10,696 bases of DNA from Clostridia bacterium (GCA_016296985.1 JAEDHM010000042.1:1-10696); one strand, 5' to 3'. Shown: positions 1 to 8,520, counted from the first letter of the stretch. The notes: generated by a model from the letters alone, not told the origin. A program made the numbers and translations.

Positions 1-1288
1 TATCCGAGGTGACGGGGGGATTGTCGACAACCGAGCCTAGGTAGCACTCTCTAACGCCGTTGTGTACCCAAATATTACCTACAGCAGTGATATTGTATTT
101 TGTGATAGGCATATAGGTATTCAAGCGAGCGAAATATTCATTTCCCAAAAACTGACTTACGGCAGTATCACTGAAATAGCATTCTACTGCTACGTCATGA
201 CGCTCAACAAGGTTTTTAACCGATTGATAAAACTCTTTACCAGTAACGTTGTCGCATACCGTTTCACCGCGCCAATGAACGCTGAGCCCGGGGTTGCTCA
301 AGGATTTTCCCATTGTGCCTACGTCGGAGGCAACACCCATGAAGGGATCTTCGAGAGAAAGTCGATGAGGTAAAACTCTTGCGGTTACGTCCCCTTCTGC
401 CACCAAATCCATCAACAAGGTAGCGGTTGCTGTTATGCAACTGCCACCCATAGAGTGACCTGCAAAACGCACTTCGCTTTGTGTGATATCATAGCAATCC
501 AAAGCGCGAAGCCAATAACCTGCAAAGTATTCAGCCAAGCAATAGGGAAGTTCTTCGGCGCCTGTATCGGTACCATTGAGTTTACCGCTTGAATCGGTAT
601 AAGCGTTGTAGAAATAGATATTTCCGTCGGCATCATAGGTATGGGACCAAGTGCCGTCACGTTTTCTATATCTCATTTTTTGAACACCGTCGGTAGCCCA
701 TATCTTTGCTTCAATAGTCTTGTTGGTGGTTACGCCGTAACCTTGATTTTCTTCACCGTCGGGAATAGTTTCGCCAATAGGCTCGTCGGCAAAACGATAG
801 TAGTCGAAAGTCATGACGTTGAAGCCGTTGTCAAGATATAATTTCAACATATTAACTGACGGAGTATCATAACCGTATGCGGTAGAATCAAGCATTTGCT
901 TATTTGCGTTATAGATTCCGTGCAAACTTCCGTCATACTCGGGAAGGTGGTAGAAATAAGAATCAAGTTGAATACCGTGGACGTTGAGGATTGTGGGCTT
1001 GCTTGGATCGTAAAGCATAGTTCCATAGGATTTTACGGTTGCAGTATCGTCGGAAGAAACACGGATAAGTTTTCCGTTTTCTTGGTCATAACCGATCCAA
1101 AACATACCGTTGTCCGCCAAATCGGGATGCTTTTCTAGGTCAAAGAAAGCCTTTTCTTTAAGTTCGGAAGCAGTTACCGTCAACTTTCTCTCAGAAGGAG
1201 TGGGGTCAGCGGGTTTTTCTTGACATGCTACAAGCAAGCAAGCAGAGAATAAGAGTGTTACGATAAGTATCAAGAAAAATTTTTTCAT
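1..1288 (-). CDS. Lipoprotein with alpha/beta-hydrolase (lipase/esterase-like) domain, C-terminus cut by window edge
   Basis: The reading frame stays open from ATG at 1288 to the window edge, giving 429 residues with no stop. The N-terminus MKKFFLILIVTLLFSA is a lipoprotein signal; the lipobox is L19-V20-A21-C22, so the mature protein should be lipidated on C22 on the outer face of the membrane. Residues 101-106 (LNVHGI) resemble the oxyanion-hole strand of alpha/beta hydrolases. Residues 277-282 (GHSMGG) are a classical nucleophile elbow with S279 as presumed catalytic serine. The acid and histidine of the triad cannot be assigned with confidence; part of the domain may lie outside the window. 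The region between the two motifs (about 110-250) is long and rich in Tyr, Asp and Gly, suggesting a large lid or insert. The Shine-Dalgarno GGAAGGAA (1294-1301) is 5 bases before the ATG and decides the start. Only 14 bases separate it from the giant gene upstream, so one mRNA is likely. Substrate unknown: ester lipid, acylated glycan or peptide are all possible. Confidence 0.85.
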   Translation of the reverse strand, partial: MKKFFLILIVTLLFSACLLVACQEKPADPTPSERKLTVTASELKEKAFFDLEKHPDLADNGMFWIGYDQENGKLIRVSSDDTATVKSYGTMLYDPSKPTILNVHGIQLDSYFYHLPEYDGSLHGIYNANKQMLDSTAYGYDTPSVNMLKLYLDNGFNVMTFDYYRFADEPIGETIPDGEENQGYGVTTNKTIEAKIWATDGVQKMRYRKRDGTWSHTYDADGNIYFYNAYTDSSGKLNGTDTGAEELPYCLAEYFAGYWLRALDCYDITQSEVRFAGHSMGGSCITATATLLMDLVAEGDVTARVLPHRLSLEDPFMGVASDVGTMGKSLSNPGLSVHWRGETVCDNVTGKEFYQSVKNLVERHDVAVECYFSDTAVSQFLGNEYFARLNTYMPITKYNITAVGNIWVHNGVRECYLGSVVDNPPVTSD

Positions 1289-1302
1289 ATCAATTCCTTC
1301 CT

Positions 1303-4300
1303 TTACATATCCGCAGGCGAATCGTCGTCGCTTGTATCGTCGTCAAAACTACGAGAGGTTTTTCTTATAATAATTTCGTCGTCATCTTCAGAAGAAGAAT
1401 CGCTTGTTACTACAAGTTCGTCATCATCGCTTTCTTCTTCTTCGGCAAAACTACGGCGAGAAGGAGAAGCGATTATTTCATCACTTTCTTCGGCAAGAGG
1501 TTTTCTTACTTCAATAACCTCTTCTTCCTCTTCTTCAATAATATCACTAGTCTCCTCGTCCTCTCTCTCGGTAGGCTCTTCGGTGGTATCCGTTGTCTCT
1601 TCAGTTGTCTCTTCACCTTCTACACTTTCGGTAGGAGTAGTAATTTCTTCAATCTTCTTTGCTTTCTTGCGGTGTTTTGCGCCGTATACGCAAAGGGCGA
1701 TAATCAAGATAATTATAAAGAGAAGGATTGCGCCCACAAGGATATAAGGCCAAATTTCCATAGTTGCCAAAACAACGTATTTGAAGCGCGCATCCTCAAA
1801 AGTCATAGTTGCTCCGTCAACTGTAGTGGGTTTTACAAGAGCCATTGATCCGTCACCGTAAACTGCAAGCAAGTATACTCTTTCGCCGTCAAGGTCTTTA
1901 GGAAGAGGTACGCTTAGAGTAAGTGAGTGTGAGGGATCGTCATCGGATTGTGAAAGAACCTCGAAAACGTGTTTTGCCCTAAATACGCCGGGGAGAACGA
2001 TTTGAGTTTCGCCGATCATAAACAAGGGGTGTCCGCCAAAGATAAGTTCGTCCTTTTGATAAACGTCTACCTCGTCAGGAGAGAGAGTGATATTGTTTTC
2101 GGGATATACGACTTGAATAACCCCTTCCTTAAAGGTTATTTCAAAGTTTTTATCATCGTTTCCTTCAAGTTTGATAGGAATTATTGTATTTTCACCTTCG
2201 GTATAGGTAATATCACCAAAGCCGTATTTACCCTTCAAAAGCGTAACAAGTCCGTCGCTAAGTTCGGAATATTCGTCACTCATAAAGCGGATACGAGGTT
2301 GCACGACGCCCTCTTCACGATACACGGTTTCTTGATGTACGGTGATGATTACGGGACGTCTTGTTACTTTGTAGGTCTTTGCGTAAGAGGTTGTGCCTGA
2401 TACCGCTTTCGTATCGATAGAAATATCGAAATATTTGGTGACGTCTTTGTTGTTACTATCGTAAATTTTGATAAGTCCGAGAGCGTTATCCTCGTAGAAT
2501 CCGTATTCACCTACGTCAACTACGTCCCCTGCGGACAAGGTTGTCTTTGTTCCATCGGCATCTTCACGATACATGCCAACGTATCCCTTATAACTATAAC
2601 CTGTAGGAAGTTTGTCGGTATAGACTGGGATAAGAGGTAAACCAACGCCATAAACCGAAGTCATAGGAGCTGAATCGGGAATGGTAAAGGTAACGGGTCT
2701 TGCAAATACCGAATAATAACTCTTTTCCTCAGTTGCGTTATCAAATTTGTAAGAGATATTATAGTTGCTTGTAACTGCAACGTTTTTGCCGTCGACGGTT
2801 TTGTAAATTTGCAAACTTCCCTTGTTGACTCTGTACTTGACTACGGTGCCTACGTCAAAACTTTCAACCTGAATAAGTTCGAGCTTACCGTCAAGATAAT
2901 CCCCTGTATTTAGAGAATAATATTTGGTAGATTTGTTGTAGTCGTCGGGTAAGGTTACGGGAGTATACTCTAAACCGTTTTTGACGTAGTAGGTGCCTTT
3001 CGTACTTGCGTTTACGTTGGTTTCTAAATACTTGCAAAGTTTCAAATCACGATTTCCGTCTTTTCCCACGATTTTGTAAATCAAATACTTTGACAATTCA
3101 TTTACCGTATATCCGTTGAATGCCTCGCCACCAAAGATAAATTGAAGTGTAACGTCACGCTTCAAAATCTTATAGCTTCCCGAGAATACGGTTACGTTGT
3201 AGTTTTCGCCTACGTCATTGCCTTGTGAATCCAAAATCTTTACGTCGGAAATAGAAATATCGTATTCGCCTACGTTTTCCCCTGCAGAGCGTTTTATGGC
3301 GCAAGTATAGCTGTCGCCCATAATCAAACTGCCTTGCAATATGCAAGTTTCAAGGGATTTGTCATCAGAGCCGTAAATCTTGGATTGTCCTTCTTTTACG
3401 CCAATGGAAATTTCACGCTTGATTATATCGTAGGTTGCAGGATTTCCAAGAGTGTTTGTTTTGCTTACCTTCAAGACAAACAACTGGTCGGCGGTACAAG
3501 TGATTCCGTCCGAAGTTGTAAGCGTTGCGGTAGAGAAAGCGAGAGTACCCTTCGAGATGGGATAACTGCCAACTGTTTTTCCCATTCCGTCAGCACCTTT
3601 ATCACGGGAAAGTGAGCCGATAAACAAGTTTGTGCTACCGCAAAGAGAGGTGAATATCTCAGCATCCCCTTGTTTGATAACAAAACTGAGATTGTCAAGT
3701 TCGTCTTCAAAGGGATTATATTGAGCGGTTACGGCGTTGGGAGTAACTAGGATTTCGCGCTTGGTTATTTTTGCGCTATGCTCGGGCAACACCAAGGTAT
3801 AATAGTCAAAACCATTACCACTTACGCCCTTTCCGTCAACGGCGAGTATAATTGAAATATCTTCGCCAACGAATACGCTTTCAAAATTGGCGTGAAGATT
3901 GCCCTCGAACACAAACGTTTCGCCATCAACTGCAATCAATTTACCCATTGGCTTGTTGTTTTCGTCAAAAGCAATAGTAAGCGAAGGTTTTCCAACAATG
4001 GTTGCGGAAGAGAGATTGTCAAAGGGCTTGTCTTGAATTTGGAAACCGCCCAAGGTCAAAACCGCTTTCTTGATTTTAAATCCGCTTTCCGAATTGACGA
4101 GATTGGATTCGATATGCTCAACGTTAAGCAACCCGTTGTTGTCAAGTAAACGAGGAATTGCGTTGGGGGATTGATAAGATACAACCCAATCGTAGGGATC
4201 GGCTCCGTTGGATTTTATCATTAAATAGTCGTCAAGATCCCTTAAGAATACAAGCTCGACAATATAGCTTTCACCTTCAATAGAAGGATTGACGGGAGCT

Positions 4301-7300
4301 CCGCTTGATAGGAATTCGTAATGGAAACGACCGCCCGCAGAGGTTGTGCCGAGATAGTAATTAAGCTTGTAATCGGCGTTTTCAATAAGAGTTACGCGCT
4401 CTCTTACACCATCGGTCATAGTATAAAATACTACCCCAAAGGTTTTTTGCTCACCACTAAAATAGAAGTTTTCAGGCTGAATGAAATCCCATTGCAAAAC
4501 GGGAGCTTTGAAGATTGCAAAGCTGTAATTGTACGTATCGTTTTGACATATTGCAGTGGTGGGATTTGTATTGTCGTACTTAGTGTAAACGCCTTCGTTA
4601 AAGGAAAGGGTATAACAACTAAAGTTCTTTTTAAACTTGATAACCAACTTATATTCGGTGCTTTGGTTTGCTTCAAGTTTCAAATACCCCTCTGTTCCAA
4701 GTTCGCGCGCGATACCCGTATTATCGCCATAGGTATAATATACGTCATAGTCAACGCCCTTAGTCAACACCTTTTCATTTCCATCAATAAAGGAAATATT
4801 AAAGCCATTCTTCAAGAAATCCTTGTCTTTTCCGTCGGCAAAAGAGGAAGGCTTTTCAACTACAAGTTTTAAAACGTCGGGGGTTTTGACTGTGATTGCA
4901 GTATCAAAATAGTCGTTTTTCTTAACGGGAGTACCTACAAGAATTGATGCTCCGCTTTGGGAGAAACTGTTGTTTACGGTATAACAAGAATATAAGAAAT
5001 CAGAGTCGTCCTTGTCGAAAACAATTCGGATTGTATAATCGCCGGGCAAGACGGGAGCGGTTGCCATAGCTTCATCTCGAATAGTAGAACTTCCTGTTTC
5101 ACGGTGATAGAATTTTGTAGTGAAGGAAGCGGAAGAAAGGTCGTTGTCCCCTACTACGCCAAACAAAGAAGCCACGTCAACTAAAATTCCGCTTGTCAAG
5201 TTTTCTTTGATGCTTTCCCTAGTCAAGGTAAATCCTTCTTCAACTGCAAGAGGATTTATGGTGTAGAAATGATATTTTTCAATTTCTTTTTCAGAAGAAT
5301 CCGAATAGAAGAAGGTATCCTCTGTTCCGTCAATTTGCATAATGGGGAACAAAGGCAAAGGGATAATTTCAAAGCCAACTTGCAATTTTTCCTTGTTGTC
5401 GGACAAGTTTGCAAAATAGATATCCTCTGAATAGCTTTCGCCCTCGTGCGCTCCGTAAAGCACTTTGACAACCTTGTTAATTTTAACGTTTGTCTTATTT
5501 TGCAAAACAAACTCGGCAAGGTATTTGTTTGTAGCGTATTGGTGCGCGCGCGCAGTGGGAACGTCGTAAGAGGTTGTTTCATATCCATCTTCAGTTGCGG
5601 CGCGATAGGTTACCAAATAGTCGCTTCCCAAGGCAAGGAAGTCAACAACTTCGCTTTTGCCTTGATTGTTTTTAACAAATTCGTACTGAGGTTGAACACC
5701 CAAACGGTACATACTCTTTTCCTCAACGGGAATAGATGCGTTTAAAGTCAATTCTAAGACCTCAATAGTAAAGTTTTTGTTGAGGGTTTCGCTTTCGTCA
5801 ATAGAATCGTTGTCAACAAACTTGATACCGTAGTGTAAGAAACTTTTGTTGAAAACTGCGGAAACGGTATAATCACCTGCGTCTTTTACAAAGGCATTGG
5901 TAAGAGAATGACTGTGCTCGTCGTTTGAATAGGTGATTTGATAGTCCTCAATTTCAATATCCAAGGCAGGACGATCATTATCGGTCAAGAAGGACAGAGT
6001 AAATTCTTTACTTTCTTTATCGTATACCAAATCGTCGCTTGCTTCAAATCTTGCTATCAAAGTTTGAGGACGTACGGTAAAGGTAAGAATTTTTGCATCC
6101 CCCGTTGCAATACCATAGGTGGGAATATCGCGAATAAAGGAAACAACGGCGGTATAATCGCCGGGATAATAGGGATATTCAACGCTGTTGTAATTGCTAT
6201 CGTAATAGCTTACGAAATAATCCGTTCTTTCGCTAAGTTGAAGAGTGGGAGTGGTGATATCCAAAACCTTAAAGCTTCCGTCGAACTTGTCATCGGGAGC
6301 CTTAAAGGAGATATTTTCAATGGTCAATGCGGGAGTTACGGTCCTGTCAAGCTTAAATTCGTCCCCAGTCAAAATACCTAACGCGCCGTTTGTTGCGGTT
6401 GCTTGAAGCACGTGTGCGTATTTACCAATTGGGAATTCAATTCCTGCGTGTACCTTGGTTAGATTCTCTTCGTAAGTAAAGTTGAGAATTTTGTCTACGC
6501 TAAGACCGTAATCAGGAAGGTTATCAACTGAAGATTGAACGTCAAACCCGTTGTCATACGTAATCTTGACGTCACATGCGGGATAGGTAATTTTGTAATC
6601 AAAATAAAATTTATCGCCTGACGCAAAATCGGCAAAACTTGCGGTTTCGGGGAATTCAAGACCAGCGCCCTTTGCCCTAACCGTTCCGCCTACCGTAAAG
6701 TTTTTGTTGAAAACGATACATGCGGTATAATTGCCGACCTCGGAAGGAGCCACCCTTTTCCACGATTCTTGATAGAAATAGAAGATATAAAAATAGGTAA
6801 GTCCGGGAAGATTGGCGCATTCGGTGGTACCGTATACAATTTCGGGGTTAAGGTCGATTGAATTGCCTGTATAGAAATTTTCAACCTCGAGATTGCTGTA
6901 ATCCAAATTGTTTACGATAGAGAACACTTGACTGAAAGAAGAATTTTCAGGCAAGGTATATCCGCCAACAGTCAAGGGTTGAGTCAAGGTAACCGTCATT
7001 TTATATCTACCCATTTCCTTTGGTTTTTCCTCTGAACTTAGGGCGGTAAAATCGTTTAAGAGGATATTATATTGACTGTAAGATACTTGATAACCTACGT
7101 TGAGACGTTGACTGGAAGCATTGTAAAATTCGGGAATAATATTGCGAGGAGTGTTGGTATCGTTGTAGAATGAATAGCCCTTTTCTTCGCTAAGATACGT
7201 AGATGCGCCTTCAAGTTTGTATTTTACGGTAAAAGGTACGGGACGAACCTCGTAAGGAAGGTCGATATAATCGCCTACGTTTGCGCCGTTGATAGACGCG

Positions 7301-8478
7301 GTAACTTTTACCCTGTATACATAAGAACCGATTTCTTGGGAAGGAGCCTCAAGTTTGCGGTAGTAGTCGGCAACGATTTCCCACTTTGTTTTGTTCCATC
7401 CTTCGTTTTTGTCGACGGCTTGAATACATCTGTAAGAAATACCATCCTTTCTTACGCCGTGGCCTACCTTGTACGCCTTTCCACTTTCATACAAAGGATA
7501 AAGTTGGAAATAGGAAATTTCGGTAGAAGATGCGTAGGTTTTCAAGTTTACTCCGGTATCGGTAGCAAGAGAATCAGCGAGAGAAGGTGTAACGCTTTCC
7601 CCAAAATAATAGACGTTTTTATTCAATCTTGCGAACAAGTTGTTGTCAGTCAAGAAGAAACTACGCTTGAAAACGGTGCCTGCGGAAAGACCGAGTTTGT
7701 CGTTTAGGATGGTGATTTGGAAAGAGTATTCCCCTGCCGCGCTGACAACGGTTGTTTCGCTATCTTCAGAATCCAAAACCTTGAAAGTATAGTCAACGCC
7801 TTCTTCCAACGCAACTCCGCCATAAATCACCGATGCGCTAAGTTGAGAATAAAGGTTTGCGCCTGCAGTACGTACGCGCTCGGATACGCTAACCTCCTCC
7901 CAATCGGTGTAATTGAAAGCATCGGTTGATGCATCAAGGTCTGCGATTGCGCTGTAGTATTTGCCCATATACCTCACCACGCTTCCTTGCGCATAGGCGG
8001 TAAGGGGTTGATACGTGGGATAAAGCGAATAGTCGATGGTAAATCCGTAAGGAAGAATATCATAAGTGTATTCTGCCAAAAGAGTGGAAGGAGTAATGGT
8101 ATCGAAGCGGATATCGTTTGCGTTTATGAAATAATATTGGGTTGTTTCGTAATTAAGGAATACTTTTGCAGTATAAGTACCAACTTGAGAAGGAGGCGCA
8201 ATTTCGGTGCCCGTAGAATTGTAGTAGGTAACGGTGTACTTGTCGGCGGACAAAGCAAGAGGAGCCCAGTCCTCTTCCCCCGTTTTTGTCCAAAATTTGG
8301 GCACAACGGTAATGGGTGAGCCGGTATAGTGATTTTCCGAATTTAGGGAAAGATCAACCTGAAGTTGGATGTCAGAAGCTGCTTGAACACGTGAGGTGGG
8401 AAGTAGCGCAAAGAATACCAACGCAAGTAATGCAATGATAACTGCAAATATAGAGATAAATTTAAGTTTTTTTGTCAT
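1303..8478 (-). CDS. Giant multi-domain Ig-like/MBG surface protein, single C-terminal membrane anchor and acidic cytoplasmic tail
   Basis: A 2391-residue protein. Residues 1-34 are a signal peptide (Lys-rich start, hydrophobic core 8-26, V-Q-A-A cleavage region at 31-34). Residues 35 to about 1470 are a chain of Ig-like beta modules, each closing with a G-x-Y-x-x-x-V-x-F type strand, for example near 99, 249, 384, 490, 582, 773, 868, 1146 and 1402. Two short aromatic inserts at 153-198 and 327-372 resemble CBM5/12 carbohydrate-binding folds. About 1571-2126 is an MBG/YDG-like array. About 2127-2240 is a beta-rich juxtamembrane domain, 2243-2267 a transmembrane helix followed by KHRKKAKK, and 2268-2391 an acidic tail. 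There is no LPxTG motif, so the protein is held by the membrane helix (type I topology, tail inside). The start is set by the signal peptide and a modest GAGG (8484-8487) 5 bases upstream. Probable role: adhesion, surface stalk or glycan binding; no catalytic motif was seen. Likely operon head for the hydrolase lipoprotein downstream. Confidence 0.93.
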   Translation of the reverse strand: MTKKLKFISIFAVIIALLALVFFALLPTSRVQAASDIQLQVDLSLNSENHYTGSPITVVPKFWTKTGEEDWAPLALSADKYTVTYYNSTGTEIAPPSQVGTYTAKVFLNYETTQYYFINANDIRFDTITPSTLLAEYTYDILPYGFTIDYSLYPTYQPLTAYAQGSVVRYMGKYYSAIADLDASTDAFNYTDWEEVSVSERVRTAGANLYSQLSASVIYGGVALEEGVDYTFKVLDSEDSETTVVSAAGEYSFQITILNDKLGLSAGTVFKRSFFLTDNNLFARLNKNVYYFGESVTPSLADSLATDTGVNLKTYASSTEISYFQLYPLYESGKAYKVGHGVRKDGISYRCIQAVDKNEGWNKTKWEIVADYYRKLEAPSQEIGSYVYRVKVTASINGANVGDYIDLPYEVRPVPFTVKYKLEGASTYLSEEKGYSFYNDTNTPRNIIPEFYNASSQRLNVGYQVSYSQYNILLNDFTALSSEEKPKEMGRYKMTVTLTQPLTVGGYTLPENSSFSQVFSIVNNLDYSNLEVENFYTGNSIDLNPEIVYGTTECANLPGLTYFYIFYFYQESWKRVAPSEVGNYTACIVFNKNFTVGGTVRAKGAGLEFPETASFADFASGDKFYFDYKITYPACDVKITYDNGFDVQSSVDNLPDYGLSVDKILNFTYEENLTKVHAGIEFPIGKYAHVLQATATNGALGILTGDEFKLDRTVTPALTIENISFKAPDDKFDGSFKVLDITTPTLQLSERTDYFVSYYDSNYNSVEYPYYPGDYTAVVSFIRDIPTYGIATGDAKILTFTVRPQTLIARFEASDDLVYDKESKEFTLSFLTDNDRPALDIEIEDYQITYSNDEHSHSLTNAFVKDAGDYTVSAVFNKSFLHYGIKFVDNDSIDESETLNKNFTIEVLELTLNASIPVEEKSMYRLGVQPQYEFVKNNQGKSEVVDFLALGSDYLVTYRAATEDGYETTSYDVPTARAHQYATNKYLAEFVLQNKTNVKINKVVKVLYGAHEGESYSEDIYFANLSDNKEKLQVGFEIIPLPLFPIMQIDGTEDTFFYSDSSEKEIEKYHFYTINPLAVEEGFTLTRESIKENLTSGILVDVASLFGVVGDNDLSSASFTTKFYHRETGSSTIRDEAMATAPVLPGDYTIRIVFDKDDSDFLYSCYTVNNSFSQSGASILVGTPVKKNDYFDTAITVKTPDVLKLVVEKPSSFADGKDKDFLKNGFNISFIDGNEKVLTKGVDYDVYYTYGDNTGIARELGTEGYLKLEANQSTEYKLVIKFKKNFSCYTLSFNEGVYTKYDNTNPTTAICQNDTYNYSFAIFKAPVLQWDFIQPENFYFSGEQKTFGVVFYTMTDGVRERVTLIENADYKLNYYLGTTSAGGRFHYEFLSSGAPVNPSIEGESYIVELVFLRDLDDYLMIKSNGADPYDWVVSYQSPNAIPRLLDNNGLLNVEHIESNLVNSESGFKIKKAVLTLGGFQIQDKPFDNLSSATIVGKPSLTIAFDENNKPMGKLIAVDGETFVFEGNLHANFESVFVGEDISIILAVDGKGVSGNGFDYYTLVLPEHSAKITKREILVTPNAVTAQYNPFEDELDNLSFVIKQGDAEIFTSLCGSTNLFIGSLSRDKGADGMGKTVGSYPISKGTLAFSTATLTTSDGITCTADQLFVLKVSKTNTLGNPATYDIIKREISIGVKEGQSKIYGSDDKSLETCILQGSLIMGDSYTCAIKRSAGENVGEYDISISDVKILDSQGNDVGENYNVTVFSGSYKILKRDVTLQFIFGGEAFNGYTVNELSKYLIYKIVGKDGNRDLKLCKYLETNVNASTKGTYYVKNGLEYTPVTLPDDYNKSTKYYSLNTGDYLDGKLELIQVESFDVGTVVKYRVNKGSLQIYKTVDGKNVAVTSNYNISYKFDNATEEKSYYSVFARPVTFTIPDSAPMTSVYGVGLPLIPVYTDKLPTGYSYKGYVGMYREDADGTKTTLSAGDVVDVGEYGFYEDNALGLIKIYDSNNKDVTKYFDISIDTKAVSGTTSYAKTYKVTRRPVIITVHQETVYREEGVVQPRIRFMSDEYSELSDGLVTLLKGKYGFGDITYTEGENTIIPIKLEGNDDKNFEITFKEGVIQVVYPENNITLSPDEVDVYQKDELIFGGHPLFMIGETQIVLPGVFRAKHVFEVLSQSDDDPSHSLTLSVPLPKDLDGERVYLLAVYGDGSMALVKPTTVDGATMTFEDARFKYVVLATMEIWPYILVGAILLFIIILIIALCVYGAKHRKKAKKIEEITTPTESVEGEETTEETTDTTEEPTEREDEETSDIIEEEEEEVIEVRKPLAEESDEIIASPSRRSFAEEEESDDDELVVTSDSSSEDDDEIIIRKTSRSFDDDTSDDDSPADM
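1306..1752 (-). other. C-terminal membrane helix plus highly acidic cytoplasmic tail of the giant protein
   Basis: Residues 2243-2267 form an uninterrupted hydrophobic helix (W-P-Y-I-L-V-G-A-I-L-L-F-I-I-I-L-I-I-A-L), followed at once by KHRKKAKK, a positive-inside stop-transfer signal. The remaining tail, counted from 2268, is 124 residues, of which I count about 49 Asp/Glu, with many Ser/Thr. Within it short hydrophobic clusters (VIEV, EIIA, ELVV, EIII) alternate with acidic runs, and a basic Ser-Phe motif occurs twice (SRRSF and TSRSF). The tail should be disordered and intracellular. Its function is unknown. Confidence 0.8.
2101..3768 (-). other. MBG/YDG-like repeat array of the giant protein
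   Basis: Residues about 1571-2126 contain repeated joints of the type I-x-K-R-x-I/V (KITKREI at 1570-1576, IIKREI at 1685-1690, ILKRDV at 1771-1776, ARPVTF at 1926-1931, TRRPVI at 2039-2044). Each is followed by a beta module. The clearest copy has I-Y-G-S-D-D (1701-1706), then G-D-S-Y (1721-1724), G-E-N-V-G-E-Y (1733-1739) and E-N-Y-N-V (1758-1762), the usual landmarks of MBG/YDG domains in bacterial adhesins. These are normally stalk modules; no binding partner can be read from the sequence. Confidence 0.7.
2893..3021 (-). other. Third Tyr-rich insert in the giant protein
   Basis: Residues 1820-1862 break the MBG-like array with a Tyr-rich segment (G-T-Y-Y-V-K-N-G-L-E-Y-T-P-V, then T-K-Y-Y-S-L). 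It has the G-x-Y-Y plus following G-x-x-Y pattern of the N-terminal inserts but lacks their tryptophans. It may be a diverged relative or an unrelated beta-hairpin insert. Confidence 0.35.
7363..7500 (-). other. CBM5/12-like aromatic module 2 in the giant protein
   Basis: Residues 327-372 repeat the module 1 pattern: Y-P-L-Y, K-A-Y-K-V-G-H-G-V, G-I-S-Y-R-C-I-Q-A, G-W-N, K-W-E. The Trp at 361 and 366 and Tyr at 336 and 349 would be the sugar-stacking candidates. It lies about 174 residues after module 1, at a comparable place in another Ig-like unit, which points to duplication of a composite Ig-plus-insert unit. Confidence 0.55.
7885..8022 (-). other. CBM5/12-like aromatic module 1 in the giant protein
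   Basis: Residues 153-198 run Y-x-x-Y, A-Y-A-Q-G-S-V-V-R-Y, G-K-Y-Y-S-A, then D-W-E-E. This is the spacing of the small chitin/cellulose-binding fold (x-Y-x-x-G-x-x-V-x-x-x-G-x-x-Y-x-A ... W). It interrupts an Ig-like repeat rather than sitting at an end. Sugar binding is inferred from the pattern only; the same fold also occurs in phage tail proteins and as a structural spacer. Confidence 0.55.
8377..8478 (-). other. Sec signal peptide of the giant surface protein
   Basis: Residues 1-34 show the three-part Sec layout: a basic start (MTKKLK), a hydrophobic core (about 8-26), and a small-residue cleavage region ending V31-Q32-A33-A34. There is no lipobox cysteine, so signal peptidase I is the expected processing enzyme. 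The exact cleavage point (after A33 or A34) is not resolved. Confidence 0.85.
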
Positions 8479-8501
8479 AAACGCCTCGCCAAAAATTAAA
8501 C

Positions 8502-8520
8502 TTAATATATTCTATATTAA
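8502..8520. repeat. Perfect AT-rich inverted repeat over the giant-gene -10 box
   Basis: The + strand reads TTAATATA-TTC-TATATTAA, a perfect 8-base inverted repeat with a 3-base centre. It overlaps the proposed -10 (8514-8519) and the transcription start of the giant gene, where a repressor site would be expected. AT-rich palindromes arise by chance in such spacers, so an operator role is only possible. A second small one (ATATTT-G-AAATAT, 8522-8534) lies within the promoter spacer. Confidence 0.4.

Noticed and set aside
62..1138. Several short frames on both strands within the first 1.1 kb
   Set aside because: They overlap the lipoprotein hydrolase frame, which is continuous to the window edge and contains a lipobox and GHSMGG.
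1303..1760. Sortase (LPxTG-type) anchor at the end of the giant protein
   Set aside because: No LPxTG-like motif precedes the membrane helix, and a 124-residue acidic tail follows it, unlike the few basic residues of a sortase substrate.
1969..8319. Many open + strand frames of 85-183 codons lying across the giant gene
   Set aside because: They are antisense to a 2391-residue frame with clear domain structure, have no consistent ribosome sites, and their products show no recognisable motifs.
1306..8478. Recurring DNA words such as CCTACGTC across the giant gene, considered as interspersed repeats
   Set aside because: They encode the recurring D-V-G/N-V-G turn of the Ig/MBG modules with preferred codons. 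Spacing is irregular and follows the protein repeats, so no independent DNA element is needed.
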